A stretch of 11,768 nucleotides of DNA, taken from Synergistaceae bacterium (GTDB taxonomy: Bacteria; Synergistota; Synergistia; Synergistales; Aminobacteriaceae). Made by a program: the position numbers and the translations under genes. The stretch is taken from contig WRKN01000064.1 of NCBI GenBank assembly GCA_009778055.1, positions 1 to 11,768 of the forward strand, given 5' to 3'. Positions 6,466 through 11,768 of this stretch are shown here, one piece after another; positions within the stretch are counted from its first letter, which is position 1; each line of letters opens with the position of its first letter. Under the pieces are notes generated by a model. That model was not told the DNA's origin. It worked only from the letters and a program-made list of their open reading frames with translations, and did no database searches.

Positions 6466-7941
6466 ATGGTCACGCGACAGAGTTCCAAAACTGTGAAGCC
6501 GTCGAGTCCGAAGGTTCTTTTCGTAGGAACCGAATTCGCCCCCTTTTCAAAAGTCGGCGGGCTGGGTGACGTTGTGGGGTCGTTGCCCAAGGCGCTTGTG
6601 AAACGCGGTATCGACGTCCGCGTCGTTACTCCCGCCTGGCCGGGAGTCTTGAAAACCGTCAAGGATGCCGGTCACGAAGTGACCACATTGCCGCAAAAAG
6701 TCTCGGCCTCATACGCCGGGGCGGTGGTCGAGGCGAGCGTGCATCGTATTGACGTGGATGGTTTGCCCGTGTATTTTCTGGAATCGGATTATTACGCGGG
6801 CGAGATGTACCCGCCGCTGCTCAATAATTTTACGGTGCGTCCATTTATGGTTTTTTGTATGCAGGCTCTCGACCTGGAAAACGCTACGGACTGGTCGCCC
6901 GACGTTTTTCACTGCCATGATTGGACGAGCGCCGCTTTGCCTTGCCTATTGGCTTGGAACCGGCAATACGGCGAACTCAGCAGCCGTAAAAGCGTGATCA
7001 CCCTGCACAACGTAGCCCATCAGGGAATATTCCACCCCGGCCCCTTCTTTGCCGAATCCGGAATCGACCCTTCGTGTTTCAATCCGTGGGGAATAGAATT
7101 TTACGGTCAGATTAACCTGCTCAAAGGCGCTATCCTGAGCACCTCCGCCGTAACCACCGTTTCTCCGCGTTACGCGTGGGAGATACAGACTTACGAGTCA
7201 ACTCAGGAGCTTTCGGGAGTTCTGTATTCCCAGCGGCACAAGCTGCAGGGAATATTGAACGGAATTGACGTAGAATACTGGGATCCTTCCAATGACTCCA
7301 TGCTGCCCGAGGGGTACTCGGTCAAATCTATGGGCGGTAAAGACGCGTGCCGGGTTGAGCTGCTGAAGAGAGCGTCCTTCGACCCGGACTACACCGGCCC
7401 TATTGTCGTGTGCGTTTCACGTTTGGTGGAGCAAAAAGGGTTCGATATCATACTGCCGGCCCTTGAGCAGATCAACGACCTCGGCGCCAAGTTCATTTTC
7501 CTGGGCAGCGGACATCGCTGGATCGAAGACACAATCAAAGGCATGGCCGCCAACCACAGCGATTCGTTATGCCTCTTCACCGGATTCAACGAGCCTCTTG
7601 CCCACCTGATTTACGCAGGGGGCGACATTTATCTCATGCCGTCGCTTTTTGAGCCGTGCGGGTTGTCTCAGCTTATAGCGATGCGCTACGGCACGGTTCC
7701 GGTGGCCCGCGAGGTAGGCGGACTCAGCGACACGGTGGTGGACGCCGACGCCGAAGGGGGCGGAAACGGATTCACGTTTTTAACCTACGACACCCAGGGG
7801 ATGCTTTGGTCGCTGCGCCGCGCCATAGAAAGATTTTCCGATCCCAAAGCATGGAGCAAGGTACGTTCCAAGGGAATGAAAGAGGACTTTTCCTGGGGGA
7901 AATCGGCAGTGCTGTATGAAAAGCTGTACAAAAATATATAA
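6466..7941 (+). CDS. glgA: Glycogen synthase, ADP-glucose type (GT5)
   Basis: A 491-residue cytosolic GT-B glycosyltransferase that adds glucose from ADP-glucose to the non-reducing end of an alpha-1,4-glucan. The N-terminal lobe begins after about 15 unconserved residues with KVLFVGTEFAPFSKVGGLGDVVGSLP. Lys29 in K-V-G-G-L is the ADP-glucose-binding lysine (KTGGL in E. coli, so Val replaces Thr). HDWTSAALP and ITLHNVAHQG are the usual acceptor and donor loop regions. The C-terminal lobe has VSRLVEQKGFD and the retaining-GT motif FEPCGLSQLIAMRYGTVPVAREVGGLSDTV with Glu396. Length is typical (about 480). ATG 6466 is preceded by GGAGG at 6450-6454, with a long 11-nt spacer. It lies 15 nt after glgP and 33 nt before glgC, in the same operon. 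Confidence 0.96.
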   Translation: MVTRQSSKTVKPSSPKVLFVGTEFAPFSKVGGLGDVVGSLPKALVKRGIDVRVVTPAWPGVLKTVKDAGHEVTTLPQKVSASYAGAVVEASVHRIDVDGLPVYFLESDYYAGEMYPPLLNNFTVRPFMVFCMQALDLENATDWSPDVFHCHDWTSAALPCLLAWNRQYGELSSRKSVITLHNVAHQGIFHPGPFFAESGIDPSCFNPWGIEFYGQINLLKGAILSTSAVTTVSPRYAWEIQTYESTQELSGVLYSQRHKLQGILNGIDVEYWDPSNDSMLPEGYSVKSMGGKDACRVELLKRASFDPDYTGPIVVCVSRLVEQKGFDIILPALEQINDLGAKFIFLGSGHRWIEDTIKGMAANHSDSLCLFTGFNEPLAHLIYAGGDIYLMPSLFEPCGLSQLIAMRYGTVPVAREVGGLSDTVVDADAEGGGNGFTFLTYDTQGMLWSLRRAIERFSDPKAWSKVRSKGMKEDFSWGKSAVLYEKLYKNI

Positions 7942-7974
7942 TCCTTATTTAAGGAAGGAAAGGGAGATTCGATC

Positions 7975-9303
7975 ATGGCTGGAGGAAAGTACGGAAGAGT
8001 TCTCGGAATAGTTCTCGCTGGAGGTAAAGGCGAACGCTTAATGCCTTTGACGCGTTACAGAGCCAAACCAGCCGTTTACTTTGGCGCCAAATACCGCATC
8101 ATTGATTTTGCTCTTTCCAATCTGGTGAACAGCGGAGTCTTCGCTGTTTACGTCCTCGTTCAGTTCAAGAGTCAGTCCCTCAACGAGCACATCGAACAGG
8201 GATGGCAGTTCGGCGGCGCTTTGCGCGGGCGCGACTTCTTCGTCACCAACGTGCCGGCGCAGATGTGGCGCGGCGAACATTGGTTCCAGGGAACCGCGGA
8301 CGCGGTGTTCCAGAACATGCACCTCATTTCTCTGTTCCGGGCCGACGAAGTGTGTATTTTCGCCGCAGACCACATCTACAAGATGGATGTGGAGCAGATG
8401 CTGGAAAGACATCAGGGGCTTAAGGCCGACGTTACCGTGGCGGCCAACGTTGTCCCTCTCTCCGAGGCCAGCCAGTTCGGCTGCATAAAAACCGACGCCT
8501 CCGGACGTATTGTCGAATTTTACGAAAAACCGGAGGTTCCGCCCGAGATACCGGACAAGCCCGGCTTCTGCTACGTGTCCATGGGCAACTACATTTTCAA
8601 GCGGAGTATCTTGGAGGAGGCTCTGATACACGACTCTCAGCTGCCGTCCAGCCACGACTTCGGGCGGGATATCATCCCCTATCTGGTTCAGCAGAAGGCG
8701 CGGGTATATGCTTACGATTTCTCGACCAACGTTCTCCCGCACTCCTCCCGTGACGTGAATAAGACGCACCAGTGGCGGGCGGACAAGCCTTACTGGCGTG
8801 ACGTCGGAACGATCAAAGCCTACTGGGAGACGCACATGGAGCTTTTGAGCTACGACTCGGAGATGACTCTCTATAACCCAAGGTGGCCTATTCGTACCGT
8901 CTCCTTCGCCGATCCGCCCTCCTACTCCTATCCGGTCGAAGGGCTGGACTGCACGGTAAACCGTACACTCATAGCGGAAGGAAGCCGTGTTTTGGGGGCT
9001 AAGGTTCAGAGTTCGGTGCTGTCCCGCAACTGTGTGGTTCAGCCCGGAACGGTCATAGAGGAGTGCATCATAGGCCAGGGCGTGGTCATAGGCCGCAACT
9101 GCCGTATTAAACGCGCCATCATCGACTCGCACAACTATATACCGGACAACACCGTCATTGGCGAGGATCCAGAAGCCGACGGCCGTAATTTCACCGTCGA
9201 CCCCAACTCCGGGATAGTTACCCTGGGTATGCCGCGCATACAATACCAGAAGGACGTGGACGACAAGGCGCTCGACAGCTCCTCCTGGTCGACTTTCAGT
9301 TAA
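7975..9303 (+). CDS. glgC: Glucose-1-phosphate adenylyltransferase (ADP-glucose pyrophosphorylase)
   Basis: A 442-residue enzyme that makes ADP-glucose and pyrophosphate from ATP and glucose-1-phosphate, the committed and usually allosteric step of glycogen synthesis. Motifs in order: nucleotide loop VLAGGKGERLMPLT (13-26), RAKPAVYFGAKYRIIDFALSN (29-49), HWFQGTADAVFQN, AADHIYKMD, and the glucose-1-phosphate lysine in FYEKP (Lys185, equivalent to E. coli Lys195). The C-terminal third is a left-handed beta-helix with hexapeptide-like repeats (VLSRNCVVQPGTVIEECIIGQGVVIGRNCRIKRAII region), ending in the typical GIVTLG strand. Position Tyr28 replaces the E. coli activator-site Lys39, suggesting different effector control. 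ATG 7975 has AGGGAG 8 nt upstream. It is the last gene of the operon, followed 22 nt later by an intrinsic terminator. Confidence 0.96.
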   Translation: MAGGKYGRVLGIVLAGGKGERLMPLTRYRAKPAVYFGAKYRIIDFALSNLVNSGVFAVYVLVQFKSQSLNEHIEQGWQFGGALRGRDFFVTNVPAQMWRGEHWFQGTADAVFQNMHLISLFRADEVCIFAADHIYKMDVEQMLERHQGLKADVTVAANVVPLSEASQFGCIKTDASGRIVEFYEKPEVPPEIPDKPGFCYVSMGNYIFKRSILEEALIHDSQLPSSHDFGRDIIPYLVQQKARVYAYDFSTNVLPHSSRDVNKTHQWRADKPYWRDVGTIKAYWETHMELLSYDSEMTLYNPRWPIRTVSFADPPSYSYPVEGLDCTVNRTLIAEGSRVLGAKVQSSVLSRNCVVQPGTVIEECIIGQGVVIGRNCRIKRAIIDSHNYIPDNTVIGEDPEADGRNFTVDPNSGIVTLGMPRIQYQKDVDDKALDSSSWSTFS

Positions 9304-9325
9304 CGCTCGGATCGGCGCACGATAA

Positions 9326-9371
9326 AAGCAGCAAGTTTGCCCTGCGGGGGCGGCTTGCTGCTTCTTTTTTT
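9326..9371. terminator. intrinsic terminator between convergent operons, probably bidirectional
   Basis: AAGCAGCAAG (9326-9335) pairs perfectly over 10 bp with CTTGCTGCTT (9354-9363). Inside it GCCC (9339-9342) can pair with GGGC (9348-9351). On the + strand the stem is followed by C and a run of seven T (9365-9371), a strong terminator for glgC. Read on the - strand, the stem is followed by TTTTATC, a weaker T run that could end the transporter transcript. Confidence 0.85.
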
Positions 9372-9375
9372 CCCT

Positions 9376-10659
9376 TTACATGGCCCCTTTGCGTTTTTTG
9401 GAGATTACGTCGAACGCGACGGCGGCCAGCAAGACCCCGCCCTTGACGGCCTGCTGCCAGTTTACGTTGATGCCGAGTATAGACATTCCGTTGTTCAGTA
9501 TTCCTATGAATATCGTGCCTATAAGAGTGCCGCCGACGGTTCCCACGCCGCCGTAAGCCGAGGCTCCTCCTATGAAGCAGGATCCGATGGCGTCAAGCTC
9601 GAACCCTCTGCCCAGGTCGGGGAAAGCCGAGTTGAAGCGGGCCATGCACACCAGCGCCGCCACGGCGGCTAGGAATCCCATGTTGGTGTAGGCAAAGAAC
9701 AGCACCCCGTTGGTGTTTATGCCGGACAGCCTGGCCGCCTTTTCGTTGCCACCCATAGCGTAAAGGTAACGGCCCGGCACGGTCTTCGAGGTCAGGTAAT
9801 AATAAAACAGCACGGTGACGCCCGCTATAATCAGGACGACCGGAATTCCCCTGTCCCTGCCGAAGCTGTAAAACATGCCTAAGATCGCCGCGCATATGAA
9901 CCCCAGTCTCAGCCACATCCACAGAGGGGCCTCGACTTCGTAGTTTTTGCGCATTTTGCTGAAACGGCTGTAAACTTGAGCAACCACCAGCACGGCGCAA
10001 ATCGCGAGTCCCGCGAGCAGCGATGTTTCCAGCCTTATGCTGGGCGGGACGCCAAGAATTTTTTCAAAGAAAAAGCTCGGCAGAAACGACGTGGCCGTCA
10101 TGTCCGTGCCCGGCGGTATAATCGGCAGAAAACCGCCCAGATACATGTTATAGTCCCGGGGCATGGGAGAAATGGTCAATCCCTTCAGCATAACCAGCGC
10201 AAGACCGCGGAACGCCAACATGCCGGCAAGCGTGACTATGAATGCCGGTATCCGCATATAGGCTATCCAAAACCCCTGAAGCGCGCCCAAAACTGTCCCC
10301 AGCAGCAGGCAAACGGCGATGCTCGTGTATATGTTGCCTTGCAGCAATAAGTATTCGCCCAGATAGATGTTGTTGTTCCATCTCACGATGATGGTTCCCC
10401 CCACCGCGCCCACCAAGCACAGCATCGACCCGATGGAAAGGTCGATGTTGCCGCCGGTCAGAATGCAGAGCAGCATACCGGTCGCCAGGATGATTATATG
10501 TCCGTTCTGGGCTATGAGGTTCGTCACGTTGCGCGGCGCGAAAAGCGTTGTATTCGTGGATTGCCGTATCCAGAGGTCGAAGAACACTATAACGATGAGC
10601 AAGGCAAACACCATGGGGTTTCTTTTCATGAATTCAAATATTTTCACTGCTGTTTTCAT
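9376..10659 (-). CDS. mmsB: Monosaccharide ABC transporter permease (MmsB/GguB/XylH-like, CUT2 family)
   Basis: A 427-residue polytopic inner-membrane permease of the RbsC/AraH/XylH group (BPD_transp_2). It begins MKTAVKIFEFMKRNP, then a first membrane helix (about residues 16-32) and roughly ten hydrophobic segments in all. Family signatures are LTGGNIDLSIGS (67-78), GGNEKAARLSGI (303-314), and the C-terminal FIGGASAYGGVGTVGGTLIGT with NWQQAVKGGVLLAAVAFDV. It is longer than RbsC (about 320) because of an extra polar, lower-hydrophobicity stretch in the middle (around 165-235), as in XylH and GguB, hence the multiple-monosaccharide assignment; also called gguB. The sugar cannot be deduced. 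ATG at 10657-10659 is preceded by AAGGAG (10671-10676) inside the end of the ATPase gene, 6 nt after that gene's stop, so the two are coupled. TAA stop lies just beyond the shared terminator. Confidence 0.9.
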   Translation of the reverse strand: MKTAVKIFEFMKRNPMVFALLIVIVFFDLWIRQSTNTTLFAPRNVTNLIAQNGHIIILATGMLLCILTGGNIDLSIGSMLCLVGAVGGTIIVRWNNNIYLGEYLLLQGNIYTSIAVCLLLGTVLGALQGFWIAYMRIPAFIVTLAGMLAFRGLALVMLKGLTISPMPRDYNMYLGGFLPIIPPGTDMTATSFLPSFFFEKILGVPPSIRLETSLLAGLAICAVLVVAQVYSRFSKMRKNYEVEAPLWMWLRLGFICAAILGMFYSFGRDRGIPVVLIIAGVTVLFYYYLTSKTVPGRYLYAMGGNEKAARLSGINTNGVLFFAYTNMGFLAAVAALVCMARFNSAFPDLGRGFELDAIGSCFIGGASAYGGVGTVGGTLIGTIFIGILNNGMSILGINVNWQQAVKGGVLLAAVAFDVISKKRKGAM

Positions 10660-10665
10660 AATCCG

Positions 10666-11768
10666 CTACGCTCCTTTACCGGCTTGAAGTATACTGGCCA
10701 TGATGGTTTCCTGGCTGGCGGCCTCGCGCGGAAGCTCGGCCACCATGCGTCCCTCGCTCATGACGTAAATGCGGTCGCACATACCCAGCAGCTCCGGCAT
10801 CTCGCTCGAGATCATCAGCACCGATTTCCCCTCGCTCACGAGGTCGTTGATGAGCGTGTATATCTCGTACTTGGCGCCCACGTCGATACCTCTGGTGGGC
10901 TCGTCCAGTATCAAGACGTCCGGCTCGGCGAACAGCCATTTAGAGAGCAGCACCTTCTGTTGATTGCCGCCCGAAAGGTTACCTACGCGCTGTTCGACGC
11001 CGGAGCATTTCACGCGCATTTTTTCGCGGTATTCGCCGGTTACCCGGCGTTCCTTCTCCAAGTCAATGTGAGTCATGAAACTCACCTTCTGCAAATTCGC
11101 CAAGGTTGTGTTGACACGTATGGAATTGCTGAGCACCAGCCCGTTGCCTTTGCGGTCCTCCGTAACGTAGACGATTTTGTTCCTGATGGCGTCCCGTATA
11201 CATTTGAAACGCATTTCCCGTCCGTCAATCGTCATTGTGCCGCTGACGTTCTGCCCGTAGCTTTTGCCGAATATGCTCATCGCCAGCTCGGTGCGTCCCG
11301 CCCCCATCAGGCCGCTTATCCCCACCACCTCTCCTTTGCGCAGGTTGAAGCTCACGTTGTCGCAGACCTTGCGGTCTTCGTAAAGCTGGTGATATACAGT
11401 CCAGTCTTTGACCTCGAGGCTCACCCCGCCTATTTTGGACTGCCGGGGCGGGAAGCGGTTCGTCATCTCGCGCCCCACCATGCCTTTTATGATGCGCGCC
11501 TCCCCGAAATCGCTCTTGTCTTCGAGGGTTTCGATAGTCCGCCCGTCGCGAATTATAGTGATACGGTCGGCCACCTGGGATATCTCGGACAGTTTGTGCG
11601 AGATCAGGATGGACGTCACTCCCTGCGATTTGAGTTGAAGGAGCAGCTCCAAAAGTTTTTGGCTATCGTTTTCGTTTAACGACGCCGTCGGTTCGTCCAG
11701 GATCAGCAGGCGCACGTTTTTGGCCAGCGCCTTGGCGATTTCCGTCAACTGCTGTTTGCCGACGCCGA
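10666..11768 (-). CDS. mmsA: Sugar ABC transporter ATP-binding protein, duplicated ABC domains (MmsA/GguA/XylG-like), N-terminus outside window
   Basis: The frame stays open to the right edge, so the gene is cut by the window; 366 C-terminal residues are visible of a usual 500-515. The missing part holds the first Walker A and Q-loop. The fragment opens with GVGKQQLTEIAKAL, the degenerate signature motif of ABC domain 1 in CUT2 ATPases, then Walker B LLILDEPTAS and ISHKL. Domain 2 is complete: Walker A GLMGAGRT (11290-11313), signature LSGGNQQK (10954-10977), Walker B DVLILDEPTRGID and MISSEMPELL, where Glu replaces the H-loop His as is usual in this family. It powers sugar import through the neighbouring permease at the cytoplasmic face. 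The stop TAG at 10666-10668 lies 6 nt before the permease start. The periplasmic binding protein is presumably upstream, beyond the right edge. Family certain; sugar unknown. Confidence 0.93.
   Translation of the reverse strand, partial: GVGKQQLTEIAKALAKNVRLLILDEPTASLNENDSQKLLELLLQLKSQGVTSILISHKLSEISQVADRITIIRDGRTIETLEDKSDFGEARIIKGMVGREMTNRFPPRQSKIGGVSLEVKDWTVYHQLYEDRKVCDNVSFNLRKGEVVGISGLMGAGRTELAMSIFGKSYGQNVSGTMTIDGREMRFKCIRDAIRNKIVYVTEDRKGNGLVLSNSIRVNTTLANLQKVSFMTHIDLEKERRVTGEYREKMRVKCSGVEQRVGNLSGGNQQKVLLSKWLFAEPDVLILDEPTRGIDVGAKYEIYTLINDLVSEGKSVLMISSEMPELLGMCDRIYVMSEGRMVAELPREAASQETIMASILQAGKGA

Noticed and set aside
8038..9243. 401-codon open frame antisense to glgC
   Set aside because: Mirror of glgC codon structure; no ribosome site and no recognisable domain.
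10498..11679. 393-codon + strand open frame across the transporter genes
   Set aside because: Shadow of the ATPase and permease on the opposite strand, both of which carry clear family motifs.
10666..11748. Treating the ATPase as a complete gene starting at 11748
   Set aside because: The codon there is an internal TTG (Leu) in the signature motif GVGKQQLTEIAKAL. The frame is open to the window edge and the first Walker A is missing, so the gene is cut by the window.

Overview
The window (GC in the mid-50s by eye) is compact bacterial chromosome. All genes are ordinary metabolic types, and I see no phage, transposon, CRISPR or RNA gene. The gene mix is a class V aminotransferase, a YtcJ-type amidohydrolase, a compact glycogen operon and a CUT2 monosaccharide importer. 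This fits an anaerobic heterotroph or fermenter; Synergistota is my best guess, Bacillota or Spirochaetota are alternatives, and none is proven by the sequence.

Left part, + strand (1-3043). The 3' end of an unrecognised gene overlaps, by ATGA, a PLP-dependent class V aminotransferase of the alanine/serine/ureidoglycine-glyoxylate type. After 56 nt comes a metal-dependent amidohydrolase of the YtcJ/NfdA family. The three genes look like a small catabolic operon acting on an amino or amide compound that cannot be named from sequence.

Centre, + strand (3040-9371). A probable sigma70-type promoter with a perfect TATAAT leads into malQ (TTG start), a short alpha-glucan phosphorylase glgP (GTG start), glgA and glgC, followed by a strong intrinsic terminator. 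GlgC makes ADP-glucose, GlgA polymerises it, GlgP degrades the glucan to glucose-1-phosphate (which is also the GlgC substrate), and MalQ rearranges short maltodextrins. Synthesis and breakdown therefore share one transcription unit. No branching or debranching enzyme is encoded here.

Right part, - strand (9376-11768). A sugar importer of the MmsAB/GguAB (XylGH-like) type converges on the glycogen operon. The ATP-binding protein runs off the right edge and lacks its N-terminal part, including the first Walker A. The permease follows 6 nt after its stop. The two convergent operons share a 72-nt gap containing one hairpin that could serve both strands.

No clearly novel system is visible. The most unusual items are a protein-like, in-frame 23-codon stretch directly after the malQ amber stop, a shared leader motif upstream of glgP and glgC, and a Tyr in GlgC where the E. 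coli enzyme has its activator lysine.
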